From Alphaproteobacteria bacterium (GTDB lineage Bacteria; Pseudomonadota; Alphaproteobacteria; Paracaedibacterales; CAIOTO01): DNA of 10,318 nucleotides. A model generated the notes under the pieces. It was given only the letters and a program-made list of their open reading frames with translations, was not told where the DNA came from and made no database searches. The stretch lies in the NCBI GenBank assembly GCA_030727085.1, contig JANRCF010000019.1:11755-22072 (forward strand), read 5' to 3'. This document shows positions 1 through 7,437 of the stretch, piece by piece; position 1 is the stretch's first letter, and every line of letters starts with the position of its first letter. A program made the position numbers and the translations under genes.

Positions 1-1172
1 TGAGCAATTCAAAAACAAACACAAAATTAAAACTACGCTTATTGAATGCTACTAAAAAAGATTTAATTGATGATTTAGAAAAATCGCCTGAATTTGACCA
101 AAGCCAACTCTTTAAAAAAGTATATGAAGAAGAATATGGCACATTTGGTGGACACCCCTATTCATGTTTAGTGGGCGACTATGAGTTTTCACGTAGCGCA
201 ATTGATCTTGGTTTACTTGAAAAATTGTCGGCGGTTGCAGCAGCAGCCCATGCACCATTCTTAGCAGCAGCGAATCCAAAGCTATTCGACTTGGAAAGCT
301 TTGAACAAATTTCGGTGCCACGCGATCTTGGCAAAACATTCCAGAGCCTTGAACTTGTCAAGTGGAACAGCTTCCGTAACAATGAAGATTCCCGTTATGT
401 GTCTCTTTTCTTGCCACGTGTGCTAATGCGTCTGCCTTATGGTCCAGACACATCACCTGTGGATGGATTCAATTTTAATGAAGATGTAAACGGCACGAAT
501 ACAAAACTATTTTGTTGGGGGAACCCGGCATACGTCATGGCTGAACGTATTACGAATGCATTTTCTCATTATGGCTGGACAGCAGCAATTCGCGGCGTTG
601 AAGGCGGCGGCCTTGTTGAAGGTTTGCCAGCATACTCATTCAGAACGGCTGCGGGTGATGTTGAATTAAAGTGCCCAACAGAAACAGCTATCACAGATCG
701 TCGTGAAAAAGAACTTAGTGATCAAGGATTTATCGCGCTTTGTCATTGCAAGGGAACAGATTATGCAGCCTTTTTTGGCGCACAAACCGTTCAACGTCCA
801 CGTATATATGATGTGGATGATGCAAATGCAAATTCATTGCTTTCAGTACGTTTGCCATACGTATTAGCAGCATCTCGTTTCGCTCACTATATCAAAGTTA
901 TGATGCGTGACAAGATTGGCTCATTCATGACACGTGACAAGGTTGAACTTTTCCTAAATACATGGATTGCTAATTACATTTTACTGAATGACGATGCACC
1001 GCAAAGCGTTAAAGCAAAGTATCCTTTACGCGAAGGCCGTGTTGATGTGTTTGATGTACCTGGCGTGCCTGGTTCATATCGCGCTGTTGTGTATCTTAGA
1101 CCACATTTTCAAATGGAAGAGCTAACCGCATCAATTCGATTAGTTGCAACCTTACCACCACCTGCTAAATAG
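1..1172 (+). CDS. tssC: Type VI secretion contractile sheath large subunit TssC (VipB/ImpD family), 5' end outside window
   Basis: TssC pairs with TssB to form the cytoplasmic contractile sheath that drives the Hcp tube out of the cell. About 389 residues are visible. The frame is open to the left edge (first full codon at base 3), and in-frame residues upstream of the TTG at 42 still read like the family (KLKLRLLNATKKDL). The TTG is therefore not the start and roughly the first 100 or more residues are missing; full-length members are about 490-500 residues. Numbered from that TTG, family blocks include PEFDQSQLFKKVYEEEYGTFGG (about 16-37), GDYEF (45-49), EDSRYVSLFLPRVLMRLPYGP (115-135), GWTAAIRGVEGGGLVEGLP, PTETAITDRREKELSD, HCKGTDYAAFFGAQ and, near the C-terminus, RPHFQMEELTASIRLVA. 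An Hcp-like gene and tssE follow on the same strand, the usual T6SS order. The family assignment is very secure. Confidence 0.97.
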   Translation, partial: SNSKTNTKLKLRLLNATKKDLIDDLEKSPEFDQSQLFKKVYEEEYGTFGGHPYSCLVGDYEFSRSAIDLGLLEKLSAVAAAAHAPFLAAANPKLFDLESFEQISVPRDLGKTFQSLELVKWNSFRNNEDSRYVSLFLPRVLMRLPYGPDTSPVDGFNFNEDVNGTNTKLFCWGNPAYVMAERITNAFSHYGWTAAIRGVEGGGLVEGLPAYSFRTAAGDVELKCPTETAITDRREKELSDQGFIALCHCKGTDYAAFFGAQTVQRPRIYDVDDANANSLLSVRLPYVLAASRFAHYIKVMMRDKIGSFMTRDKVELFLNTWIANYILLNDDAPQSVKAKYPLREGRVDVFDVPGVPGSYRAVVYLRPHFQMEELTASIRLVATLPPPAK

Positions 1173-1205
1173 TGCTGAGCTTGTTCGCTTCAAAGATAAA
1201 AAAAT

Positions 1206-1210
1206 AGGAG
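1206..1210 (+). promoter_or_regulatory. Shine-Dalgarno site of the Hcp-like gene
   Basis: AGGAG lies six bases upstream of the ATG at 1217. It is one of the clearest ribosome binding sites in the window and fixes the start of the 187-residue protein. The high-output site fits a tube subunit that is needed in many copies. Confidence 0.75.
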
Positions 1211-1216
1211 AATAAA

Positions 1217-1780
1217 ATGTCAACCAACTTTCAGATTGTGGATCTTCCTGGTAAGGGAAATTTTCGTATTGCTACGACTGACAAAGCATCTGCTGATGAC
1301 TCGGTTGGGGTAAAATCGCCTGAATGGATGGTTCAAATTGACAATATAACCGTATCTACTGTTGATGGATTTGAAAGTTTTATTGAACTCTTTGGATGGC
1401 AAGGTGAATCAAGCCGCTTAACTGGCCCTGACGTTGGGGGCCCTCTTTTTACGTCTTCAACATTGCGCCACACAGACCTGATTTTAATGATTCCTGTTGG
1501 CGGACATGCAGCACAAGTTGAAACAAAAATGAATCGCGGCGAAAGCATTAATAGCCTTAAAATAATCAGACTAGGCAACATACAACAAGCAAAAGTGCGC
1601 TTGCAAGAACTTGAATTTAATTCATGTAAAATACAATCGTGTCAACAACAGCTTGATCGTATGATTGTTCATGTTATGATAGGTATAAAGACCAATACTA
1701 TTTTTGTGTTTGATCAAGCAGGATTGTGCACAGGGCAGATGGTTAGTAAGACTAATTATATTACGAACGTAGCGGAGTAA
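1217..1780 (+). CDS. Divergent Hcp-like (TssD) type VI secretion tube protein
   Basis: 187 residues, slightly longer than typical Hcp (about 160-175). Hcp hexamers stack into the tube that is fired through the cell envelope. The assignment rests partly on place: it sits between tssC and tssE, where hcp lies in many T6SS operons. It also rests on a beta-rich Hcp-like layout: an early strand followed by FIELFGW (55-61), which resembles the 'I-x-L-x-S-W' strand of Hcp; FTSSTLRHTDLILMIPVGGHAAQVE (78-102), which resembles the 'F-T-K-x-x-D-x-x-S-P-x-L' and 'G-x-H-I-x-x-V' blocks; and a long C-terminal beta region. No signal peptide or membrane segment is seen. Overall similarity is weak by eye and the extra N-terminal 35 residues are unusual. 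A tssC-linked protein of another type cannot be excluded. The gap from tssC is 44 bases, so the two are probably cotranscribed. Confidence 0.6.
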   Translation: MSTNFQIVDLPGKGNFRIATTDKASADDSVGVKSPEWMVQIDNITVSTVDGFESFIELFGWQGESSRLTGPDVGGPLFTSSTLRHTDLILMIPVGGHAAQVETKMNRGESINSLKIIRLGNIQQAKVRLQELEFNSCKIQSCQQQLDRMIVHVMIGIKTNTIFVFDQAGLCTGQMVSKTNYITNVAE

Positions 1781-1971
1781 TACTATTTTAAGATTGTTTT
1801 CCTATACCTGTCGTCATCACGAGGAACCGTAGGTGACGTGGCGATCTATACATCTCTCTCGTGTATTCCGCGGACTTGATCCGCGGAATACACGAGAGAG
1901 TGGAGGCGGCCACACCCTTCGGGTTCGCCATGACGAGACTAAAAGACAAACAAACCTTATTAAAATAGTAT
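1780..1971 (+). repeat. Nested palindromic intergenic element (MITE-like)
   Basis: The block is built as three nested inverted repeats. The outermost is a perfect 12-bp pair (ATACTATTTTAA at 1780-1791 and its complement at 1960-1971). Inside it is a 7-bp pair TCGTCAT (1811-1817) / ATGACGA (1930-1936). The core is a perfect 21-bp hairpin, arms 1854-1874 and 1880-1900, with the 5-base loop CTTGA. The sequence GAACCGTAGG (1824-1833) recurs in the repeat at 3879-3971. The outer arm begins on the last base of the hcp-like stop codon. No ORF is carried. It may be a mobile palindromic element, and it would also form a strong RNA hairpin between the hcp-like gene and tssE. No T-tract follows, so it is not a classic terminator. 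Confidence 0.85.
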
Positions 1972-1991
1972 AGATGCCCTACTAAAGTACA

Positions 1992-2507
1992 GTGAGCAAG
2001 ATATTTATGGCGTCATCAGCGACTTTATTTAAAAAAGAACCCAAGATGACAAGTGGTACAGCGACACCCTTTTTCGACCGCCTTATTGACCACAATCCAG
2101 AAAATGAGTGGGACGAAAGTTATGAGTCTTTTCTAGACTACGATAGCTTAATTGCGTCTGTTGTACGCGAGGTTTCATATATTTTAAATACACGCCGCGG
2201 TGCGCGCCAAGCCTTTTACAATGAAATTGAAGACGACGCCGTCTATTTTGGCTTACCCGCATTGTTTGGTTTTAATGATTTTCAGTCATTTGATGCATTA
2301 AGCACAGTAGAAAGACGCAAGATCATAGCGCTTTGCGAGAAATCAATTACGATGTTTGAACCTCGCCTTAAGGAAGTTAACATTACTGTCGGTGCATATG
2401 ATATTCCGACACAATCGCTTGCAATTTCTGTGTCAGGATTGCTGCGACTCGAAAACCGGCTAGAGCGTGTTCAATTCCCAGTGAGTATTGATCGTAAAGA
2501 TCGTTAA
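1992..2507 (+). CDS. tssE: Type VI secretion baseplate protein TssE (gp25-like)
   Basis: TssE is the gp25/lysozyme-like wedge component of the T6SS baseplate and acts in the cytoplasm at the inner membrane. Family landmarks in order: PFFDRLIDHNPE (26-37), the region SLIASVVREVSYILNTRRG (52-70), where family members have S-V-R-x-D-L-x-x-L-L-N-T-R, YFGLPALFGF (85-94), IEKSI-like helix then MFEPRLKEVNITV (121-133), and a C-terminal beta hairpin. Length 171 fits (usual 130-180). The start is uncertain. The GTG at 1992 has no clear ribosome binding site; ATGs at 2007 and 2046 are in frame, and the conserved region begins after both. The gap from the hcp-like gene is filled by a palindromic element. 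The next gene, petB, is unrelated to secretion. Confidence 0.9.
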   Translation: MSKIFMASSATLFKKEPKMTSGTATPFFDRLIDHNPENEWDESYESFLDYDSLIASVVREVSYILNTRRGARQAFYNEIEDDAVYFGLPALFGFNDFQSFDALSTVERRKIIALCEKSITMFEPRLKEVNITVGAYDIPTQSLAISVSGLLRLENRLERVQFPVSIDRKDR

Positions 2508-2567
2508 TATTCTTGCAAAATCCCCTTCACCACGCCATCATAAAAGCCATAGATTTTAATAAAACAC

Positions 2568-3770
2568 ATGAGACTTAAACTTATGAACTCTGTCATCAAA
2601 TGGATCGACGAACGTTTACCAATCTTTCATTTCATTAACAAAGAACTAGGCGAATATCCAACCCCTAAAAATTTGAATTACTCGTGGAATTTTGGATCCC
2701 TGTCTGGCATTACCTTGCTGATCATGATTATCAGTGGAATCTTTCTGGCGATGCATTATGTTCCCCATGTTGATCATGCATTTGATAGCGTTGAAAGTAT
2801 CATGCGCAACGTGAATGGTGGCTGGCTAATTCGGTATATTCATATGAATGGCGCATCAATGTTCTTTATTGTGGTATATGCGCACATGGCGCGCGGACTT
2901 TATTATGGATCGTACAAGGCGCCACGGGAGCTGTTATGGATGATCGGCGTTGTGATTTTGCTGTTGATGATGGCGACGGCATTCATGGGGTATGTATTGC
3001 CTTGGGGGCAGATGAGCTTTTGGGGCGCCACCGTTATCACAAACTTGTTCTCGGCTTTTCCAGGTGGCGAGGCTATCGTGCATTGGCTCTGGGGCGGTTT
3101 CTCAGTGGACAATCCAACACTCAATCGTTTCTTTGTACTGCATTATTTGTTTCCATTTTTAATTGTGGCAGTTACGATGTTGCACTTGGTTGCGCTGCAT
3201 CAATTCGGTTCGAACAACCCTTTGGGGATTGAGCGCACAAAACCATCGGATAGCGTTCCGTTTCACCCATTTTACACGATTAAAGATTTATTTGGCCTGA
3301 GTGTCTATCTGTTAATTTTTTCAGCATTGATTTTCTTTACGCCGAATTTTTTTGGTGAACCTGACAATTACATTCCAGCGGATCCACTCGTAACGCCCCC
3401 GCATATTGTCCCTGAATGGTATTTTTTACCATTCTATGCAATTTTGCGTTCTATCCCCAGCAAGCTTGGTGGTGTATTGGCTATGTTTGGGGCGATTTTT
3501 GTCCTCTTCATTTTACCATTCTTAGACAAGCATCCCGTGCGCAGCGGTCGTTTCCGCCCTTACTATAAATACTTTTTTTGGGTATTCATTGTAAATTGCT
3601 TTGTTCTAGGCTGGGTTGGCGGAAAGCCACCAGAAGGAGTTTATTTGATTTTAGGGCGTTTATGCACCGCCTATTATTTCTTTCACTTTGTTGGGCTATA
3701 TCCACTGCTAACATGCTATGAGCCACGCGTAAAGCTACCCGAAGGCTTTGACGATTATGCAAAGCATTAG
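2568..3770 (+). CDS. petB: Cytochrome b subunit of the ubiquinol-cytochrome c reductase (bc1) complex
   Basis: Integral membrane subunit that carries hemes bL and bH and both quinone sites of complex III, moving electrons from ubiquinol and translocating protons. The 400 residues match the bacterial single-chain cytochrome b. The four heme-ligand histidines are in place with 14-residue spacing: H92/H106 in helix B and H192/H206 in helix D. The Qo-site motif PEWY is at 282-285 and GYVLPWGQMSFWGATVI at 141-157. About eight hydrophobic helices can be read. An alternative start is the ATG at 2583 (residue 6); neither start has a strong ribosome binding site. In most alphaproteobacteria this gene lies between petA (Rieske protein) and petC (cytochrome c1), but neither is adjacent here. 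It starts 60 bases after tssE. Confidence 0.97.
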   Translation: MRLKLMNSVIKWIDERLPIFHFINKELGEYPTPKNLNYSWNFGSLSGITLLIMIISGIFLAMHYVPHVDHAFDSVESIMRNVNGGWLIRYIHMNGASMFFIVVYAHMARGLYYGSYKAPRELLWMIGVVILLLMMATAFMGYVLPWGQMSFWGATVITNLFSAFPGGEAIVHWLWGGFSVDNPTLNRFFVLHYLFPFLIVAVTMLHLVALHQFGSNNPLGIERTKPSDSVPFHPFYTIKDLFGLSVYLLIFSALIFFTPNFFGEPDNYIPADPLVTPPHIVPEWYFLPFYAILRSIPSKLGGVLAMFGAIFVLFILPFLDKHPVRSGRFRPYYKYFFWVFIVNCFVLGWVGGKPPEGVYLILGRLCTAYYFFHFVGLYPLLTCYEPRVKLPEGFDDYAKH

Positions 3771-3773
3771 ACA

Positions 3774-4122
3774 TCTATAATGGGGAAATCCTTTAACAAT
3801 CCCCCCATAAACTAGAGCAGGCGTAAAAGGATAATTTCGAGTTTGTATATAGCTGTTCAACTGTAATTTGGGCACGTATCCGTCATGTCCGTCATGGCGA
3901 ACCGTAGGAGTGCTACCTCAAGTGCCTGTTTTCGTGGATCACCACGCCTCTTGCTAGGCTCGCGATGATGGAAAACTCACACTCATATTATGAGTGATTT
4001 CCTATAAAAGAAAGAGCCTCCAAATTCTAGGAACCAAGGATTATTAAGAAAATTTGATATTATTCTGGATAATCATTCCCCTCTCCCCCTATAATCAATC
4101 AGATACTCAATTTGATCACACC
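3774..4122. other. Gene-free stretch between petB and the UbiH-family gene
   Basis: No convincing coding sequence. Just after petB there is an imperfect G/C-rich inverted repeat (ATGGGG 3780-3785 / CCCCAT 3803-3808, 17-base loop) without a T-tract. A degenerate dispersed repeat occupies 3879-3971. A 7-bp hairpin follows, CACTCAT (3980-3986) / ATGAGTG (3990-3996). The rest is AT-rich with no clear promoter that I can support. Confidence 0.6.
3879..3971 (+). repeat. Degenerate copy of the dispersed GTCAT...ATGA palindromic repeat
   Basis: It opens with a tandem 9-bp duplication, TCCGTCATG at 3879-3887 and 3888-3896. Terminal inverted segments TCATGGCGA (3892-3900) and TCGCGATGA (3960-3968) match at eight of nine positions when one is complemented. 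GAACCGTAGG (3899-3908) is identical to 1824-1833 in the element between the hcp-like gene and tssE. A short inner hairpin CGTGG/CCACG lies near 3933-3946. It has no coding capacity. Confidence 0.7.
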
Positions 4123-5298
4123 ATGCAGAACTTTGACGTCATTATTGTCGGCGCGGGCCTTGTTGGTAGACTCTTTGCGATTGGCCTAGCCAAGCATGGT
4201 TTGGCTGTTGCATCTATCGATCATGAAGCAAACGAGGACATACTCAACGCTACGCGCGATGGAAGAACAACCGCCATCACGCTTGGGTCAAAACGATTGT
4301 TTGACAGTTATGGCCTGTGGACAGCAATAGCACCACATGCGCAACCAATTCAGCACATACGCGTTTTTGAGGGTGGCTCTCCCTGGACACTCGATTACGA
4401 CGCAAAAGACATCAGCAATGACCCCATGGGATATATTGTTGAAAACGCCATCATTCGGGAAGCCTTATATAAAAGCACACCCGATAATTTAACGGTATTC
4501 GCACCAGCCTCGCTTAAATCTCTTAATCGCACTGAAACAGATGTCTGTGTTCAACTGAGCTCAGGAGAAACGCTTAATTCACCACTCATTATCGGAGCTG
4601 ACGGCAGGCATTCAAAGCTACGCACGCACACCTCAATCACCATCAAAACCAATGATTATGATCAAAATGCACTTGTTGCACACATTCTGCATGAAAAACC
4701 ACATAGTGACACAGCATTTGAAATATTTCAAAAAGATGGCCCACTTGCCGTATTGCCTTTACTACCTGATGCAGAAACAGGTCAGCACAAATCTGGCTTA
4801 GTATGGTGCAAACCACGTGCCTTTGACTGGGCAACATATGATGATCAATCACTTGGCATGATGTTCGAAAAAATATTTCCTTATTATGGGGCTGTCACCT
4901 TTTTGCCGAAACGTTGGGTATACCCACTTTCATACACAAAAGTCAGCTCAATGATAGACAATCGCATAGCTCTGATCGGTGATGCTGCGCATGTGGTTCA
5001 CCCAATTGCAGGGCAAGGTGTTAATCTTGGCTGGCGAGATGCGTCCATTTTAATTGATGAACTTACAAAAGCCAAATCACTAGGGATTGATTTTGGGTGT
5101 CCTTTTCTGCTAAAAAGGTACGATAACCAACGAAAATTTGATCGCCTGAGTGTATTATGGGCGACGGATGGTATAAGTCACTTGTACCACTCTCAACTGC
5201 CACCGTTACGCTTCGCACGGAACGCGGCTTTTGCGGTTCTAAACCACATAAAGCCGTTTAAACAAGCCGTTATGCGTCGAGCCATGGGGATATCTTGA
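4123..5298 (+). CDS. FAD-dependent ubiquinone-biosynthesis hydroxylase, UbiH/UbiF/COQ6 family
   Basis: Flavoprotein monooxygenase that would hydroxylate the aromatic ring of a ubiquinone precursor using NAD(P)H and O2. From the ATG at 4123 the protein is 391 residues, normal for the family. The N-terminal Rossmann dinucleotide motif GAGLVG is at 10-15, the mid-protein GADGRHS block at 158-164, and the FAD ribityl-binding GDAAHVVHPIAGQGVNLGWRD at 286-306, the family signature. The frame extends upstream to a TTG at 4054, but those 23 residues precede the conserved FDVIIVGAG strand and look like untranslated sequence, so I prefer the ATG. Which ring position it acts on (UbiH, UbiF, UbiI, UbiL or UbiM type) cannot be told from the sequence alone. 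secB follows on the same strand after about 65 bases. Confidence 0.92.
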   Translation: MQNFDVIIVGAGLVGRLFAIGLAKHGLAVASIDHEANEDILNATRDGRTTAITLGSKRLFDSYGLWTAIAPHAQPIQHIRVFEGGSPWTLDYDAKDISNDPMGYIVENAIIREALYKSTPDNLTVFAPASLKSLNRTETDVCVQLSSGETLNSPLIIGADGRHSKLRTHTSITIKTNDYDQNALVAHILHEKPHSDTAFEIFQKDGPLAVLPLLPDAETGQHKSGLVWCKPRAFDWATYDDQSLGMMFEKIFPYYGAVTFLPKRWVYPLSYTKVSSMIDNRIALIGDAAHVVHPIAGQGVNLGWRDASILIDELTKAKSLGIDFGCPFLLKRYDNQRKFDRLSVLWATDGISHLYHSQLPPLRFARNAAFAVLNHIKPFKQAVMRRAMGIS

Positions 5299-5354
5299 TT
5301 ACTTTTTAATTTAATACTAAAACGAAACATCCCGTTTTGTGGGAACTTTAAAAT

Positions 5355-5358
5355 GGAG
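5355..5358 (+). promoter_or_regulatory. Shine-Dalgarno site that favours the inner secB start
   Basis: GGAG overlaps the last base of the ATG at 5353 and lies six bases before the ATG at 5365. This spacing supports initiation at 5365, giving MTEKEIQKK as the N-terminus. Confidence 0.5.
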
Positions 5359-5364
5359 CACTTT

Positions 5365-5862
5365 ATGACAGAAAAAGAAATACAAAAGAAAAACACAGCG
5401 GCTGAACAAGAAAATGAGCAAACAAACGTGGCTTTTGGTATTGTAACGCAATACATTAAAGATCAATCTTTTGAGAATCCAAATCCAATCGAAGCGTTTC
5501 TAGAAACGCAAGAAACACAACCAACGATCAGCATCGACATTACTGCAAATGCAAAAAAAGTGCGTGAAGGCTTATTTGAAATTGCACTCGACCTAAGAGC
5601 AAAAGGTTCTGTTGACGAAAAGAAAACATTATTCATAGCTGAATTAACATATGGGGCCATTGTAGCTGTCGACGAAACAAAAGTTCCTGCAGAATCAGTT
5701 GGACCACTTCTTATGGTCCATTTCCCAACGCTTCTTTTCCCATTTGCACGCGCTATCATGGCGGACATGACACGTGAAGGTGGGTTTCCGGCACTGATGT
5801 TGAATCCTATTGATTTTGGAGCAATGTATCAAGCACAGCAACAAAACAAAACAGCAGCGTAA
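5365..5862 (+). CDS. secB: Protein-export chaperone SecB
   Basis: Cytosolic tetrameric chaperone that holds secretory precursors unfolded and hands them to SecA. Residues follow the SecB pattern: FENPNPIEAF in the first strand, an ISIDITANAKK strand, LFEIALDLRAKG, TLFIAELTYGAI, and the hallmark VHFPTLLFPFARAIMADMTREGGFPALMLNPIDFGAMYQ close to the C-terminus. The length of about 165 residues is close to the family (155-170). Two starts are possible. ATG 5365 has GGAG six bases upstream, inside the codons of an earlier ATG at 5353. The earlier ATG has only GGGA at eight bases. I chose 5365. The N-terminal 20 residues are charged and Gln/Glu-rich, and the C-terminus is a short Gln-rich tail. Confidence 0.95.
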   Translation: MTEKEIQKKNTAAEQENEQTNVAFGIVTQYIKDQSFENPNPIEAFLETQETQPTISIDITANAKKVREGLFEIALDLRAKGSVDEKKTLFIAELTYGAIVAVDETKVPAESVGPLLMVHFPTLLFPFARAIMADMTREGGFPALMLNPIDFGAMYQAQQQNKTAA

Positions 5863-5896
5863 GTTAATTTTGTTTTAAGAATTATTTTAATCCTAA

Positions 5897-6027
5897 TGTC
5901 ATCCCCGGGCTTAACTCGGGGATTTATTAAAAGCTGCGCCGCCGTCACTGCCAAAAATCCTAGCTAAAGTAGTAATCTATATGCTAGCGGCACTGGGAAA
6001 TACGCGACTGCGTTGCTCGCCATGACA
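5897..6027 (+). repeat. Third copy of the dispersed palindromic repeat, between secB and hemA
   Basis: Outer inverted pair GTCAT (5898-5902) / ATGAC (6022-6026). Near the left end is a hairpin ATCCCCG (5901-5907) / CGGGGAT (5917-5923). The right end GCTCGCCATGAC resembles GTTCGCCATGACG at the right end of the element between the hcp-like gene and tssE. The middle is diverged and has no ORF. This copy and the short palindrome ATTCCT/AGGAAT (6046-6065) are what the secB-hemA gap holds. Confidence 0.7.
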
Positions 6028-6099
6028 CCACAAGGAACATTTTTAATTCCTGCCTTTATAGGAATGGCATATCAAACATAGCGAGAAACTAATAAAACG

Positions 6100-7335
6100 A
6101 TGGTAGAGTATGGAACTTTTTTTCAAAAGAAAATTCAACAATTACGTTCTGAACACCGTTATCGTATTTTTGCAGACCTTGAACGCTTTCAAGACAATCC
6201 TCCTTATGCATTGTGGCATCCACCTGTAGAATCTGAAAAGCCATGCTTAAAGCCTCGAAAAGTTGCTGTATGGTGCACAAATGATTATTTGGGTTTAAGT
6301 CATCATCCTGAAATTGTAAGCGCGCAAATTGAAGCCACAGCAACGTATGGAACAAGCTCTGGTGGAACGCGTAATATTTCAGGGACCACACATTTACACA
6401 ACCAACTCGAAAAGAAAATTGCGGCACTTCACCAAAAAGAACGCGCGCTTTTATTCAGCTCTGGCTATGTGGCAAACGAAGCAACACTCTCAACACTTGG
6501 TGAACAAATTCCTAATCTTGCGTTCTTAAGTGATGAGAAAGTGCATGCATCCATGATTCAGGGTATGAGGCACAGCAAAGCTGAACGCATTATATTCAAA
6601 CACAGCGACCTTGATGACCTTGAACAAAAACTTAAGTCAATTGATCTGGATCGCCCTAAGATTATTGTCTTTGTTTCTATTTACTCGATGGATGGCGATC
6701 AAGCCCCTATCGAGGCAGTCTGCAAACTTGCAAAGAAATATAATGCACTGACTTATCTTGATGAAGTGCATGGTGTTGGTGTGTACGGGATAGGCGGTTC
6801 TGGTGTAGCAGCCCAGCAAGGTTTACTCGATCAAATCGATATTATCCAAGGAAACTTTGCAAAAGGATTTGGAGGTTTTGGTGGATACATAGCAGGCAAT
6901 GATGCACTTATTGATTTTATTCGGGGCTATGCATCTGGTTTTATCTTCACCACATCATTACCACCTGCAGTAACTGCAGCAGCAATAGCAGCCATTGATG
7001 TACTTGCAAAAGACCCATCGATACAAGCGCGTTTTCACGAGCGTATATGCTATTTAAAAGATAAATTACATGAAAGCATCATTCCATTTCATGACAGCGG
7101 AAGTCATATTATTCCGATTATTATTGGCGATGCAGCTAGATGCAATCAAGTCTCGTATCAGTTATTGACTGAATATAATATTTATGTGCAACCAATCAAT
7201 TTCCCAACAGTGCCGCGTGGATCCGAACGCCTACGTGTAACGCTGACCCCACATCATTCCTTTGAACTTATTGACACGTTTGTTGCTGCGTTATCTGATA
7301 TTTTAGCTCAACTAAATTTGCGTGCTGCAGCTTAA
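6100..7335 (+). CDS. hemA: 5-aminolevulinate synthase (ALAS)
   Basis: PLP-dependent alpha-oxoamine synthase that condenses glycine with succinyl-CoA to give 5-aminolevulinate, the first step of heme synthesis in alphaproteobacteria (Shemin pathway). 411 residues, as expected. Visible blocks: HRYRIFADLERF (19-30), VWCTNDYLGLSHHP (57-70), SSGGTRNISGTTHLH (86-100), HASM (149-152), YSMDGD (195-200), LDEVHGVG with D221 and H224, the PLP lysine K255, GFIFTTSLPP (280-289), SHIIPIIIGD (335-344) and YVQPINFPTVPRGSERLRVT (362-381). Family-typical residues are changed at several active-site-adjacent places: GNFAKGFG (251-258) in place of the usual G-T-L-A-K-A-F-G, V148 before H149 where Asn is usual, and V192 where Glu is usual in the F-E-S-V-Y-S-M block. 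The function is still strongly indicated. Confidence 0.95.
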   Translation: MVEYGTFFQKKIQQLRSEHRYRIFADLERFQDNPPYALWHPPVESEKPCLKPRKVAVWCTNDYLGLSHHPEIVSAQIEATATYGTSSGGTRNISGTTHLHNQLEKKIAALHQKERALLFSSGYVANEATLSTLGEQIPNLAFLSDEKVHASMIQGMRHSKAERIIFKHSDLDDLEQKLKSIDLDRPKIIVFVSIYSMDGDQAPIEAVCKLAKKYNALTYLDEVHGVGVYGIGGSGVAAQQGLLDQIDIIQGNFAKGFGGFGGYIAGNDALIDFIRGYASGFIFTTSLPPAVTAAAIAAIDVLAKDPSIQARFHERICYLKDKLHESIIPFHDSGSHIIPIIIGDAARCNQVSYQLLTEYNIYVQPINFPTVPRGSERLRVTLTPHHSFELIDTFVAALSDILAQLNLRAAA

Positions 7336-7437
7336 TACAAACCTTAACTCGACTGGCAGCATTAATTATGCACTAATATGTAATTTATGCGTCTCTCTTT
7401 GCACTAATCTAACGGTGCAAGGATAATTTGAGTATAA

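Noticed and set aside
42..44. TTG as start of tssC
   Set aside because: The frame stays open to the window edge with family-like residues upstream, and TssC is over 100 residues longer.
2903..3232. Alternative-frame ORFs on both strands inside petB
   Set aside because: They are shadows of the clearly conserved cytochrome b frame.
3780..3808. Inverted repeat after petB as an intrinsic terminator
   Set aside because: The stem is only six pairs with a long loop and no T-tract follows. It is noted only as part of the gap.
4054..4122. TTG-initiated N-terminal extension of the UbiH-family protein
   Set aside because: The 23 added residues are not family-like. The ATG at 4123 places the Rossmann strand at the expected N-terminal position.
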